DNA of 64,000 bases from assembly GCA_965240325.2 (NCBI GenBank), contig OZ251223.1:1364001-1428000 (forward strand). Direction: 5' to 3'. This document shows positions 49,566 through 61,831 of this stretch, in pieces. The stretch comes from Rebecca billardiae RCC1528 (Eukaryota > Haptophyta). The notes under the pieces are model-generated. The model had not been told where the DNA came from. It searched no databases and was given only the letters and a program-made list of their open reading frames with translations. The stretch's first letter is position 1, and every line of letters begins with the position of its first letter. The position numbers and the translations under genes were made by a program.

Positions 49566-51160
49566 ATGGCGGCAGTGCTGCTCTTGCTCGTCGTCGGGCA
49601 CGCGCCCACGCCCTCGCGTTTGGACGACACCGCAGTCACGCGCGGACAGCTGCAAGACGCTTTCGCACGCTCGCTGCGCGCCGTGGATGCAGAGCTGGCT
49701 GCGGTGGACACGGCGTGCACGATGCGCATCGAGCGCGCTCATGCCGCACCGAGGCTATGCCTCAGTACGTCAGGTGTGCGCAGCCGTTGCTTCCGCCCTG
49801 CGCGGGGCAAGAATGCGACGAACGCGACGGATGTTGACGACTTGTGGCGAGAGATGGGCAGCAGAGCGCGCGTGTGCACGCTCCGTGGCAGCGCGGGCGG
49901 GCACGGGGGAGCAGCCGCCCTCGGCACGACGGCGCGCATGCCCGTGGTCACCTTCGCCGACTCGCTCCCGTTCTTGGCCACCATGTGGGGCGCCTTCCTC
50001 AACAAGGCGTCCTTCTGCGAGCGCACGAACCGCACCCTCGTCCTGTGGCTTGGCTCGCTCTCGCGCACGACGCTGGACCGGCGCAACGAGCTGGCCGACG
50101 AGCTCCCCTGGTGCTTCCGGTGCGAGGAGGCGACGGCACGAAACACGGTGCACCTGTACAAGGCGCTCGCGCTGCTGCTGGCTCTTCGCCTCGAGCCGCG
50201 CGCGCGCGCGGCCTTCTACATGGATGCGGACACATGTGCGTGCGCCGTGCGCCGAGCTGGGGCAGCCGATGCGCACGCGCGGCGTGGCGTGCGCCTCACC
50301 CCTCGCGCGCCCGCGCTCGGCCGTCGCCCTCCTCCCGTGCGCACCGTACCGTAGGGTTCTCCTCGGGCGCAGAGGGCGAAGGGGCCGCCACGCCGGAGGC
50401 ATACCTTCGGCTCGCGCCCCGGGCGCACCTCGTCGGCGCGCCGAACGCCTACTTCCAGAGCCGGATCCTGATGAACGCCGGGCTGCTGATCGTGCGCAAC
50501 ACCGAGTGGGCGCGCGGCTTCCTGGCGGCGTGGTGGATGCTCCGGTGCGGCACTCACGACCAGGGCTCGTTCTGGGGCCTGCTCTTCATGTGCCTCAGCG
50601 CGGAGAGTGCCGGCGCGTTCCGCTTCGAGCGCGCGCGCTTCTCGCGCTACTCGGAGGCCAAGGCGTACGCGCTGCCCCACCTGCTAGCCCATCTGCACAC
50701 GCTGCGCGTCGGCGCGTCTCGCTGGGACGGCGCGGCCGCTCTGGCAAACAGCACGCTCGTGACGACGCCGCTCGAGCTGCCACGCGTCCTCGTGCTGCCC
50801 GTGGCGCCGATCGACCCGCGCGGCGGTGGTCTTCGGGCCGCCGGCGCGCAGCCCGGGGCGCGGGACACGGCGCTGCTGCCGGCATTCCGATCGGACGTCG
50901 ACCCGCTGAGGCACACATTCGTCTGCCACACCAAGCCGGACAAGTCCGAGGCATCGCAATGCGTCGGCAAGCGAGCGTGCGCTGGCTGTCGGTGCCAGGG
51001 CGCCAACTGCCACAGGAGCGAGCCCGCGCAGAAGGCGCCAGCCAGCCTCACGCGAGACCCCGGCGAGAGCCGTATGACTATGAGCTGGGCGCGCCTCACA
51101 GCAGCTTGGCATCGGATGGGTTTGCCGCAGCTGTCGATCAAGACGCCAGATGCGGCGTGA
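49566..51160 (+). CDS. Secretory-pathway glycosyltransferase with DxD motif, two exons
   Basis: Exon 1 (49566-50235) and exon 2 (50355-51160) flank a 119-nt intron with a GTGCGT donor and CCGTAG acceptor. The product has 491 residues. An N-terminal hydrophobic leader (MAAVLLLLVVGHAPTPS) precedes a nucleotide-diphospho-sugar-transferase fold with VVTFADSLPFLATMWGAF and FYMDADTW. The intron lies exactly inside this DxD metal/nucleotide-sugar site, and joining gives the usual D-A-D-T-W. Exon 2 has LMNAGLLIVRNTEWARGFLA and THDQGSFW, typical of GT34/GT77-like alpha-glycosyltransferases. NAT and NRT glycosylation sites support a lumenal position. The donor sugar and acceptor cannot be told. The C-terminal ~60 residues are Cys-rich (CVGKRACAGCRCQGANC). 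Confidence 0.82.
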
Positions 51161-54100
51161 GATGGGTGCAATGACTGAGATGGTCTCCCGGCGGTCACTG
51201 GTCAGGCCGTGGTGGTGCCCAACTCCGTGACCGCCGGCGCCGGGCCTCTGACGCTGCCGCCCGGGGACCGCCGCGTTTCTGAAAGGCTTGGCTTGCGAGC
51301 CGGCGAGATCGACACGCGGAGGACAAAAGAAAATCATATTCCTGCTTCGTCGCACCAATAGACTAAACGAAGATCGGACGGAGATCGTGGTCTTCAGATG
51401 CAAGACCTGGAAGCCCCCCTTGGGAGTTTTCAGTTGGGGCTCTCAACGCGGCCCGGCGAGGCGGACTTCTTAGGATTCTGAGGATCCTAGAGCACGGGCG
51501 GCCGGCGGGCGAGCACACGACGCCGCCCTGCGGCGGGGAGCCGTCCGCGCCGTGCACGCTCACTGGCACCCACGTCTCCTCCGCCGCGCTGCTCGCCTCC
51601 CGTCCACGTCGTCTGACCGACGCCCGTCGGCACGTGACGTTCACGTTGCCCACGTCGCGCTCTCAGTGGGAGCGCGACGAGCACGCCGCTGCCCGCACCC
51701 TTCGATGCTTTCCTCTTCGCATCGGGCGCGCTCGTGCTGTGGAGCCTGCGCGTGCAGGAGGAGGAGCTCTTTCTCAATCAACGTCGTGCGCGCCCGCCTT
51801 CATTCACGCTGCGCCGCGCGGAGGGGGAGAGCGCGCGCGGCTGGGCGCCCGCTCGGCCGGCTGCTGGGCTCGCGCAAGTCGGAAGTTCCGGCGCTCGACC
51901 TGACGCTCCCCAGCGAGGAGGCCGAACAGATGGATGTCCCAGCTGCGGCTCACTGTGAGAGCAGCTTGTGGGAGCGGGCTCCTGCACGGCACGGTTTGTA
52001 AACAAGGTTGTCGACGCCCAGGGTGGGCTGGCTGCGGTGAAGCTCAGGGCGTCCACCGACACCAGCGCAGCCAGGCGTGAGGCCCGCCTTCTCAGGAAGC
52101 ACAGGTACGCGTCCAAGGCGTTGCCTGGATGCAGCATGCAGCTCACGAGTGCGGCCTCGTCGCCCGCCGCACGGTGCGCCGTTCTACGCGGCCATGAACT
52201 CGTACGGAGGCACTCGCGGCGTACGCGGGTACGGTGGGGAGGGCAAGCACAGACTATGGAATTGTCATGTCTTATCACTCTGGCATCGAATCCAAGGTCA
52301 GCCCGGGCAGCACGCTCGCGGCAGTGCACGCCGCTGGGTTCACCAAATCGGCCGAGGCCCGTGCAGACTCGTGACGATGCCGAGTTGGCGAGTTATTGCA
52401 GCGCCGGTGCGCACGGCGCCCCGCGTCAAAGGGAATTGAGTCAAAGGCCCGACGACTCTTGGGAGCTTGGCACTAGACGGACGACAGCGCGGTGGGCGTC
52501 GTCGTCACTCTGCTGCCCGCCAGTCACTCAATATACAGATGACGATCATCATCAGAGCATGCAGTCACCGCGTGTCGAACTATCGCGATTGGCGAGTGCC
52601 GCCGCCGGACCAGACTCATGTCCCATCACGGGATTACGGTGCCGCATCACGTCTCGGACGGATACTCGGATCTAGCAGTAGCAATAGCGCCAGCAATTCA
52701 TCTACGACTTCTAGCGCCGGTCCGACCGGCGGCGGAGACGTTCCGCCGGCGGCGACAGAAGTGGTGACGCCGCCCGCACTGATGGCGCAGCGCCCGGATC
52801 TGACACTGACTTCTGAGTCGGACTCGGATCGGGATGAGGAATTCAGGAAGTACTGTAGGTGGGTCCCTGGCGATTTTCCAGCGGTCTTTTAAACATTTAC
52901 CGGGTTTTATGGCCGGATTTCTTTTCGCGCGGAGCGCGGCTCGGGAAAATCGCCGGGCCGCCGGCCGGGGTCCCGATCTGAACGCTCCCGACGATGTCGG
53001 AGCGCCTCTCCAGCGCGACCGAGCCGCCGTGTGTCGGGTAGACTACTGCCAACACCTATCGCGCGCTCCAGCGCTTTGCGCGTGCTCACGGATGGGATCC
53101 GTGGTCACACATCCCCCGCCTGGCACGGGCCGGCATGTTTGACTCTCGCCCGGCTAGACGCGTACAGACAACTTGAATCGATCGGCAGGTGTTCGACCCG
53201 TGCCTTCGAGCAGGGTCACTTTTCGCTACAAGCGGGTCAGGCGACGGGAGGCATGGGTCACCATCAGGCATGTGCATACTCTTGACGCTCCCGCCATCTT
53301 GAGCAGCTCTACGCACCGTGAAGGTGACAATTGGGCTGCGCGCAAGCTGCTCGTGAGAACGCACGACAGCCAGCCCCGGGCTCTCGGGGAGCCATGTGAG
53401 CGATTGGCGACTTCCGAGAGGGCGTGTTTGGTGGGGGTTGGTACCAATAATCGACCAGCAGGCCTGGGATGGGTGCACTGAGGACTTGGGATGCTAAGAA
53501 GCCGCCGCGATGTGCATCGAGCACGCTGACTTGCCATCCGTGTGCACGATCAAGCGCCAGGAAGATCAGCAGGGCCTTTGACAGCGGCAGCAGGCGCTCA
53601 GCGATCCTTCCCTATGCCGAGTGTGGGCATAATATGCGGTGCTCGAGCGTGGTCGCAGGATATGGGTCCATTCTTGACAGAACTCGGTCGCGTTGACAGG
53701 CGCGGGTGCCACCCCACGCTGTTGCTCCTGCCATCGGGTGGTCCCACTCGTTCCGCTTGTTATCTGCGAAGACTCGTACTCAGCAAATCTACGGCTAGGC
53801 GTGGTAGACCCCTCAGACGCATGTCTGATGATTGCCCGGCACGTTCTCGTCGTCACGTTGGGTGTACTTGAGCGAGCGGAAGCCGCAACGTGATGGCTAG
53901 GCCAGCAGCTCAACCATCTGACGTCTCGCCGGCCAACTGGCTGAGTGCTCTCAGCCTAGCAGCAGCGTCGGTGAACCTATCGTATTGCTGCCTGGCAAGA
54001 AGATTGTAGGAGGTATCGTCCACGGCATGGGCTGCAGCTGCGGTAGTCGTGGACTGGTGGCGGCCTCACGCGGGTGGGCATACGACGACCGGTGACACGC

Positions 54101-55071
54101 TGAGTACGAGCACGGAAGCCGCCGAGCGCGGCAAGCTCCGGCGGTGGCGTTGGCTGATAGTCCAGCCTCGACGGCGGAGGGCTCCCGTGTGACGACGGTG
54201 ACATGCTCGGTGGCGGGCGATGATGCGTGCCTCGGCACGCAGCCCGCCACAAACACTGCCACTCGCAGGCAGTCCCGTTGCGGCCCGGTTTGCCTGTGTC
54301 CGCGTCGCTCGGCGCCTATTCGATGACCCAACAAACGTACCCACATATCGGAACGAATTTGAATATATAGTGAGCCACATCCATGGTCAATATAAAGTGG
54401 GTAACCGTCGTTATATATACGGGTAATTGGCTATATACAAAGTGGGTAATCTGCTCGATCTTGCTGTAGTTTGTTGGAGGTATCCGCGCACGGCATAGAG
54501 CCCCACTCTTTGCTTCATAAAATGGTTCGGTCGGGTGTCAACGGTTGCCAATAAGTCATTCCGATCGCATGTCGCCATCTAGCCACCATAACTATCAAGT
54601 AACGCTTCGCAAAATCTCTATGTGACACTAGTGGCGCGGCGCGCGCGCGCTCGGCCGCGCGACGGCACGCGGAGTAGGATTTGAGGTCGAAACTTTTGCT
54701 CCGCCCCGATGGGACGCATTTATAGCGTCGATTCTGGGTGAGAGACGAAATCTAGGACGCCATTCTGAGTGCGCCAGAATATCGCCCCAGTTGGGAGGGA
54801 CCCACCTAGAAGTAGGTGAACAACGACGAGTAATAATAACGGGCTAACAAGTGCGCGCGCGGGCCCGACGTCGGATGAGTCGTCGGAACGAATAGGCGGA
54901 ATAACGTCCTGGAATCGGCACGACTCGGCGGCGCGCCACGGCCCGCCGGTACTACTACACGGTCCGATAGTTATACCGCCGTTATTATAGCAGTACGTAC
55001 GCGGCCGTATAGTCGACGACCGGTAGTCGTCGTCGCCGAGCGATCATTCGCGGCGAATCAACACGCGCGGC
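51161..55071. other. Long stretch without a supported gene
   Basis: Nearly 4 kb. Short ORFs occur in all frames but none combines length, composition and a recognisable domain. A hydrophobic stretch near 51700-51790 (ASGALVLWSLRVQEEELFLN) could be part of an exon or a gene remnant. A short direct repeat, AAAGTGGGTAA, occurs at 54395 and 54439. The part after 54350 is less GC-rich than the rest. Confidence 0.45.
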
Positions 55072-55302
55072 TCACCGCCCGGCAAAACAAGCGTTGCACT
55101 CCACGCTGTGATCCTCTGGCCCGGTCTTGAGGACGTCGCCGCATAACTCCATCAGCTCAAATGCGACCTGCGGGAGGTGAAAACGGCACATGCCGCGGAC
55201 GCCAGGCCCGAACGACATGATGAGCTTGCCCGCCGCGGACCGGCCCGCCACCACCCTTTTGATGTGCATCCGGCCGATCGACTGCGCAGCGAGTCTGGCC
55301 AC
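55072..55302 (-). CDS. Possible terminal exon, unknown
   Basis: A minus-strand frame of up to 76 codons reads IGRMHIKRVVAGRSAAGKLI, then HLPQVAFELMELCGDVLKTG and VECNACFAGR before a stop. The amino-acid balance is more protein-like than the other frames. No start, partner exon or family could be established. Confidence 0.2.
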   Translation of the reverse strand: MARLAAQSIGRMHIKRVVAGRSAAGKLIMSFGPGVRGMCRFHLPQVAFELMELCGDVLKTGPEDHSVECNACFAGR

Positions 55303-57227
55303 GCAGAGGCAGCGTCGTGAAAGGCGTCGCCATCGTCTTCATCCATGTCACCGTCACCGTCGCAAGAGCCGTGGTGAGCGCCTATAGGAAGGCCGGCGAC
55401 CCCAACCTGCGGCGCGACGCAAGCCCGGCGGGCCTGCCGTGTACAGTACAGTGGCCGGGCCCGCATCACAGAGCTGCAGTGTTGGTCGGCTGGAGTTGAA
55501 TACGATGCCTGGTCTTTCAGCCCATCTTCCAATCCCCAATCCCACTTGAGTTGCGACCATCGCCAGCCCAAGGGCCGTAAGGGCACCCAACTCCCAGTGC
55601 GGAGGTTGGGGCGCCTCTGTTGTGCTCGCCTCCGTGAGTGCCCGCGGTGAGTGGCCCGTCGCCGAAGACGCGGGAGGCGAGGGTGCGGGCATGACGGGGC
55701 GCCGCGGCGGGCGGCGCGCGGCGGGCGGCGCGCGGCGGGCGAGGCGGACAGTGCTGATGGCGAGGCGGAGGTGGAGGCGGAGGTGGGGGCGAGCCGAGCG
55801 CAGCTCGGCTGAGGCCACCGGACGCGCGACGAGTCGAGCAGCCGACCGCCGGGAACGGAAGTGAGTCAGGCGGACATGGAGGCTGCCCGTAGGGGCCTAC
55901 AAGCCAAAGTGCGGGCGGGCGCCCACGCTTGCCCCTGCGTGCCCGGTGCAAGCAGCCCGAGCGCTCCGTTTGCTGCTGGCGCGCACGGCACGAGTGAGCT
56001 CGCGCGCCGCGTTGGCAACTGCCGATTGCACGGGCCGAGAGGCGAAAGAGGCGAGCCTGGCGGACTCACGCGCGTGTCAGGAGAGCCTTGACCCGCGCCG
56101 CTCAGCGGCGAGCCGTCCGGGTTCGGCATCGCCGCCAGTCATCCAGGCAGAGCGCTCGACGTCGCGCCCTCGCGCAGCGTTTGAAGCACGCCGGCCGGAC
56201 GCGAGTCGCGAGGCCACGAGACAGACAGAGGCACCTCAACCTCCGAGCTGGCCGCACTACTGGGAGTTGGGTACCCTTACGGCCCTTGGCCAGCCGCCGT
56301 CTTCGCCATCAGCGTCGGCGGCTAGCTGCCTTGAACCTCACGGAGCCAGCGAGCCAGCGGCTCCCCTTCGCTTTGACGCGCTCTACTCGAGTCTCGACCC
56401 GAAGCCCTTCCGCTCGCAAGCGATCTCGTCCAGGCCTCGTGGAGGTGGAGAAGGACACAAAAAAGGAGCGAAGATTGCTGAGATGCTAAGGAGATTGCGG
56501 CCAAGCCATCATGCCTTCCGGGATGACCATTGGCTCGTTTTCTTCCTGATTCCAGTCTTTCGCCTGATGGTATTGAGATAATATGTCTCACTTTGGCGAC
56601 CGCTCATTTTTCGATCCCCCCCCAACCGACCAATGGGAAGGCGGAGCCGCGACTCGCTCTGAAAATGCGTGAATTGTTTCGCGGTCTGGCGGACCGGCCC
56701 GTGGAAAAACGCAGCGGGCCGACTCAGGCGGTTGTTACAGTTCCATATAGCGATGATGGCGGGTCGCGCAGTCGTTCGTTTCCACTCTCATAACTGCTGA
56801 TGTCATGTTTCGACTGTGTACGGTCGCACGGTTGTCGGTTCATCGGTTGTCAGGGCAAGGGAAACAAGGTGTCAGGGCGGCCAGTTCAGTTCCGCGCCTG
56901 AGCCGAGCAGCTGGTCACACCGTGCACGCCGATCTGCCGGCAGAGCGTCGGCCTTGCTCACGCAAGGCAGCGCAGACGGTGTGTGCCAATGACGGCGAGC
57001 GCTTCCGCGAGCGCGATGCGCGCGAGAGCCCACCGGAATGCGGCCGAGAGGCGCAGGGGATCGACGGCCCACCATGGAATAGTCGGGAGAACGCGCCATC
57101 GCCATCGCCGATTCAACCCTGCTTTTTATTTTGTTTTTCGTCGGATGATTTATTGTGACCATCCAAGGCCGGAGCGGCGGCGCGCGCGCGACGGGGGAGT
57201 GTCAGTCGTGGCCGTCACGAGCCGACG
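55303..57227. other. Intergenic or exon-remnant region
   Basis: No complete gene. Two ~65-bp segments in opposite orientation (55565-55631 and 56223-56288) encode similar peptides. A run of C and A/T tracts occurs near 56610. The last 600 bp form the 5' flank of the XAP5 gene. Confidence 0.4.
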
Positions 57228-58253
57228 ATGTCCAAGCTGAGCGCGAAGGAGGCGGCAGAGCGGCACGCAGCGTCAGCGACGAAGGAGGCCGAGCACCTCA
57301 AGTCGCTCTTCGACCAGCAGCGCGCCGCCGCACGCGAAAAAACGGAGCGAGCGAGCGTGAAGACGATCGATGAGGGCTTTGACGTTGGTGGGGGTGGCGT
57401 GCATGATGCACTCGCAGCGCGCACCGTGGGCCTGAAGAAGCGCGAAGACTACACGCGGGAGCGGGAGCAACTCGAGCGCGAGGAGCAGGAGCGGAGCGCG
57501 CGCGAGGCTGCGGCGGCATCCGCCGGGCCCACCTCGCCCACGCCAAGTGGTGGCACGAAGAAGAAGAAGAAGAAGAAAGCGGGGGCCGGCGTGGCGCTTT
57601 CCTTCGAGCTGGACGAGGAGGGCGACGAAGGCGCCGACGGGGAGGAATCCGCGCCCAAGCTACAGAAGGTGCGCAAAAACCCCTCGGTCGACACCGGCTT
57701 CCTGCCCGACCGCGAGCGCGATGCCGCGGAGCAGGAGATGCGCAAGAAGCTGCAGGAGCAGTGGGAGGCGGAGCAGAGCAAGATCAAGGCGGAGGAGATC
57801 GATGTGACGTACTCCTACTGGGACGGCGCGGGGCACCGTTTCACCACCCGCGTCACCAAGGGCACAACGATCGGCGGCTTCCTCAACAAGTGCAGGCAGC
57901 AGGTCAAGCAGCTGCGGAACGCGCCGGTCGACCAGCTGATGTTCATCAAGGAGGACATCATCCTGCCGCAGACGATCTCGTTCTACGAGCTCATCGTGAA
58001 CAAGGCGCGCGGCAAGTCTGGGCCGCTCTTCTGCTTCGACGTACACGACGACGTGCGACTCACCAATGACGCGCGCGTCGAGAAGGACGAGACGCACGCC
58101 GGCAAGGTGGTGGAGAAGCGGTGGTACGAGCACAACAAGGAGAAATTCCCCGCGTCGCGCTGGGAGGTGTACGACCCGAGCAAGACATTCGATTCGTACA
58201 CCATTCACGGCAGCGAGAACTTTGGGATGGGGGTACACACACAGCTGATCTGA
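57228..58253 (+). CDS. XAP5/FAM50 family nuclear protein
   Basis: 341 residues. The N-terminal half is a charged helix ([20 protein letters not shown]) with the signature [20 protein letters not shown] (close to the GLVTLEEM/KKR region of XAP5), then a lysine run (KKKKKKK) serving as a probable nuclear signal and an acidic stretch. The C-terminal XAP5 domain (about 185-341) is clear: [95 protein letters not shown] and FDSYTIHG near the end. XAP5 proteins act in splicing or transcription. In green algae and plants the orthologue affects clock or light responses and ciliary genes. Length and order match the family. It is intronless. Confidence 0.93.
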   Translation: MSKLSAKEAAERHAASATKEAEHLKSLFDQQRAAAREKTERASVKTIDEGFDVGGGGVHDALAARTVGLKKREDYTREREQLEREEQERSAREAAAASAGPTSPTPSGGTKKKKKKKAGAGVALSFELDEEGDEGADGEESAPKLQKVRKNPSVDTGFLPDRERDAAEQEMRKKLQEQWEAEQSKIKAEEIDVTYSYWDGAGHRFTTRVTKGTTIGGFLNKCRQQVKQLRNAPVDQLMFIKEDIILPQTISFYELIVNKARGKSGPLFCFDVHDDVRLTNDARVEKDETHAGKVVEKRWYEHNKEKFPASRWEVYDPSKTFDSYTIHGSENFGMGVHTQLI

Positions 58254-58375
58254 GGTCGATCCACTGGCCGCATCGATCCACGCTGGCAGCACACTGCACT
58301 CTATGCCGGCCGCGGGCCTGGATCGTCGCAGGCTACTCAGTATCAGTATGGCGGATTCCACTGAGTCATCTCACT

Positions 58376-58530
58376 TATGGCCCGCGGTGCAGGGCGGAGC
58401 GCGCAGCGTGGAGCCCGCACCAGCGGGCCCGAACCACGTTTCAAAAAGATCTTTGATCAGCAAGAAAAAAGGGACGGGGGGCGGCGGAAAAAAAGGGACG
58501 GGGGGCGATTTTTAGGGCTGGCGGAGACCG
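58376..58530 (+). repeat. Diverged short copy of the 63.4-kb duplication
   Basis: Starts ATGGCCCGCGGTGCAGGGCG like the copies at 32403 (minus) and 63392, shares AAAAAGATCTTTGATCA and GGGACGGGGGGCGATTTTTA, then diverges after CTGGCGGAG. A GGCGGAAAAAAAGGGACGGG segment is internally duplicated. Confidence 0.85.
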
Positions 58531-59263
58531 AGTTTCGAGTTTTTGAGATCGCATTGAGAGGTCTATCAGGCCAAAAAAAACCGCGCCCAGCTGATTCCCT
58601 TAAGTAAAGTGCGATCTGGACGTCAGCTGGACGTGACATTAGTGTAACGGTTCGTTACGAGCGAATCGTACTCGTCTTCCCGGATCGCGTGACGTCCGGA
58701 CTGGGCCACATCCGGATCGTCGGAGGTGACGTGCCCCGGCACGATGGGCGATGGCGGATATGCGGGACGGCGCCTGCACGTGCCTCCGGACCCGCCTCCC
58801 GCTTGCTGCTCACGCAGTCAGCTGCGACCGTGGCGCATGATCGCAGAAGCAGTGCCGGCAGTACGGCCTGCATCAGCTAGTGCCGCGCCGTCGTGGCGCG
58901 CGCGGTACGGTTGCGCGTTTGCAGCGCTCGCCGGTCGGCGACGGCACGCGCGTGCGGCTCAGGTGTGTCAAATGCGGTCTCGTCGGCGCGCTTTCGCCTG
59001 CCACCTCGTGCACCCGTGCCGCCAGTTTCATCGTCTTCATGAGGACTGCTGCTGCTGTCGCCATCCGCTCTCCATCACCCCGAGTCGCCGGTCGCGCGGC
59101 GCGCGCGGTAGGCACTAGGCAGGGCGTACGGTCACTCACCCGTGCAACGGGTCAAGTGGCCAGAGTACGTCTGGTCGTTGGCTGGCACGGGCCGCAGCGC
59201 TAAAGCACCCTGCTGTCACACCCGACTCCTTCAGTACTCCGAGCTCCGCGGCACGACTCACTC

Positions 59264-59409
59264 GGCACGATCGCGGACGGGTCGGATCCGAGCTGATCAG
59301 CCAGAGTTGGACACAGTTTGGCAGCTACTAGTAGTAATTCCGATGCCGATGGCACGATCGCGGACGGGTCGGATCCGAGCTGATCAGCCAGTTGGACATT
59401 TGGCAGCTA
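59264..59409 (+). repeat. Short direct repeat, two units of ~60 bp
   Basis: GGCACGATCGCGGACGGGTC, then GGATCCGAGCTGATCAGCCA, at 59264-59328 and again at 59351-59409. The second has small deletions near its end. Confidence 0.9.
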
Positions 59410-60597
59410 GTTGTCAGACAGACGTCCGATTTGACGACCGGTGCCGGGTGCGGTCTCAGGTCCGCTGCTGTGATTGTGTGAATAAGTGTGAATGAGTCTC
59501 GCGGTCGCGCAGGCAGGGCGACGGTCGGACTAATATAGCTTCAGTCATCTCAGAACCGACTTCAACTGGCGAACTGCCACTACGGCGGAGAGCCGCGATT
59601 GCACGGCCACCGCGGGCCCCCAACTGCGTTGATTCTATGCAGAAAAGGACCGCGGAACGCGGTCATATGGCGCTTGATGATGACTTGTGCTTGTCGTCAT
59701 CATGTATACATATCGTCTGGCTAGTAGTACTACTGTACGCGCGCTGATGATGACTGCTCGGCTAGCTGCAATGACAGCGCGCCTCATCACTTGCGCATCA
59801 TTGATTGGCCGCGGCGCGGTAGTTCTACTACTACTGTAGTAGCGCTATCTCTCGGTCGTCTGAAATTGTGATGATGACACTGATGATCATCCGCTGCCAA
59901 TTATCAGCTAGCACATATCGCTCGGGCGATAGGCATCGCATGCAATCCGACTGCTGCTTGAGACTCAGAGGCACTACAGCCAGCAACATAATAAATACAA
60001 CGACGCTGACTCTGATGACTGATGATGCTGCTATGTTCAAGATAAATGTCGTCGTTATGTAGTGACGATGTACTTAGCTATACATCTGACAGCGCGCCGC
60101 TCATCAGCTCATCAATAAGTGATCATAGCTGACGGATCACATGATGGCATCGTCATCAGCCGTTGAAACGTGCATCATCTAATCGTCTATCACGTATCAG
60201 GCGGCTCAGCAGAACTTCATTGGCAACAAAATGTAATAATACCGCCAACACGGGTCTGCTGGCCCGGGACCATCAGCATGCCGCATGGCCAGTTCGGACG
60301 GTGCCGCACAAGCGGATCAGGTGCCTACTACTTTCATCAATCAGTCTCGTCACCCGGCCATCGTGCGCTTGGCCCGATTCGGATCAGGACCCTACCTGGC
60401 AGGTGCCACCTTACACAAGTCATGATGATGGATTTCGCCACTGCTCGCATACTGCCTGTATCCGTGTTTCGTCACCAGGTGCAGCAGCATCGTACTTCGT
60501 ATTGTAGCCAGTCAGCGGAGTTAGCAATATGCTCGAAACGATGAATCGTCGCAAAACACATAATGTCATCCAACCCATCGCCGTCGTGGTATAGTAG

Positions 60598-61629
60598 TCA
60601 AACAACCGCCTCGATCTCCGCCACAGGCACCATCGGAGTCACCATCGGTATCATAGCAGGAGGCGCGTGCTGATGGGGCTGGTGCACTCGGCTGCTTGCG
60701 TCGTCATCAGGATGAGAAGGAGTGGCGTTGGTAATAGCCGGCACACTGCTGTCGGCTTGATACTTGATGCCATCCGCCTGGTCCTGGATTACGCGCAGAA
60801 GGTACGGCTGCGCGATAAAGAAGAGATGCAGTCCGACAGCCGTCCAGCACCACACCGATGCCGCCTCCATCGACGTGTCGAACGAGAACAGCACCGCAGT
60901 GAACACGACGAGATAGAACGCAACAGCCCCGGAGACGAGCATCAATGGACGTGCCCAGAGACAGGCGACGCCCAGGAGGAAGTAGGGGTATGCGTTGGGC
61001 ATCATGTACGACGCAGACATCTTCCACACCCAATGCAAGTGCCCTGCGTGCGTGCGCATCGGGGGTGTGTGAGGCGCGCGTGAGCTGGCGGCGCGCACAC
61101 CCGCGCGACAGCTTAAGTGCCCGTGCGCACCGTGCAGTCCGACGTACGAGCACGTGCTGAGGCCGTGCATGCCCAGGTAGTGCGAGCTCTTAATACTGTG
61201 GATGTGATGTTCGAACATCTCTCCCGCAGCGAGGGCAGCGACGAGGAAGACGGCCGTGACGAGTGCAAGGTGCTGTGGGATGCGCAAGAGGTCGCGGTTC
61301 TTCACGTCGCCCGTGTGCCGGCAGGCGAAGACCACGATGAAGGGCTGCCAGAAGACGACAACTCCGGCAAAGCGCGTGAGGTGACGATTACGTGCGGTGC
61401 ACGTCGAGTGCATGGCGTCACCGATCGCGGCGATGTTGTCGCCGTCCGCCCAGATCCCCGCCTCGATGGCCTCGATGAGGAAGATCGACACGAGGAGGGG
61501 GAGCACGTAGCGCTGATGAGCGACGGTCGGATCGGTGGGGCTACGGATGCAGCAGCGCCACGCGAGGAAGCTGAGGCAGACGAGCTCGAAAGAGGCGAAT
61601 GCGATCGAGACGGGCAGTGACCAGCACAT
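60598..61629 (-). CDS. Multi-pass membrane protein, about seven helices, unknown family
   Basis: 343 residues from the ATG at 61629. Hydrophobic segments include SIAFASFELVCLSFLAW, VLPLLVSIFLIEAIEAGIWA, FAGVVVFWQPFIVVFA, LALVTAVFLVAALAAG, AYPYFLLGVACLWARPLMLV, VAFYLVVFTAVLFSF and VWCWTAVGLHLFFIAQPYLL. The tail is hydrophilic, with His/Pro-rich and Met/Pro-rich runs. A charged pair in the second helix (EAIEAG) and a His cluster (FEHHIHSIKSSHYLGMHG) stand out. A 57-nt stretch with GTGTGC at its 5' end and CACGCAG at its 3' end would remove the only GC-driven, non-hydrophobic insert (VRAASSRAPHTPPMRTHAG) without changing frame. It may be an intron. No function is assigned. Confidence 0.75.
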   Translation of the reverse strand: MCWSLPVSIAFASFELVCLSFLAWRCCIRSPTDPTVAHQRYVLPLLVSIFLIEAIEAGIWADGDNIAAIGDAMHSTCTARNRHLTRFAGVVVFWQPFIVVFACRHTGDVKNRDLLRIPQHLALVTAVFLVAALAAGEMFEHHIHSIKSSHYLGMHGLSTCSYVGLHGAHGHLSCRAGVRAASSRAPHTPPMRTHAGHLHWVWKMSASYMMPNAYPYFLLGVACLWARPLMLVSGAVAFYLVVFTAVLFSFDTSMEAASVWCWTAVGLHLFFIAQPYLLRVIQDQADGIKYQADSSVPAITNATPSHPDDDASSRVHQPHQHAPPAMIPMVTPMVPVAEIEAVV

Positions 61630-61831
61630 TGCCGTCGAGCGGGGTGAGCGATGAGACGGGATGGAGGCGAGCTTGGCCTATCCGTCGTGCGGCTTGAGTG
61701 GTGTCTTTCGCGCCATCAAGCCCAGCCGGAGCCGGCCAAACTGATCTCCAGATCTCCAGATCGACCTCCAGATTCACGACACGTCACACCGAGACGTCAC
61801 GAACGGCTGCGTTGATCCTTGGGATCCACCG
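61630..61831. promoter_or_regulatory. Divergent intergenic region
   Basis: 202 bp between the ATGs of the multi-pass membrane protein (minus) and the GH5 enzyme (plus). It contains the direct repeat GATCTCCAGATCTCCAGATC near 61743. A shared promoter is inferred. Confidence 0.4.

Larger units (their letters stand above)
58254..60597. other. Intergenic, repeats only
   Basis: Holds the third, short copy of the duplicated 3' segment (58376-58600), a direct repeat at 59264/59351, and GATGATG/CATCATC-rich low-complexity DNA at 59670-60190. ORFs here are short and unsupported. Confidence 0.5.
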
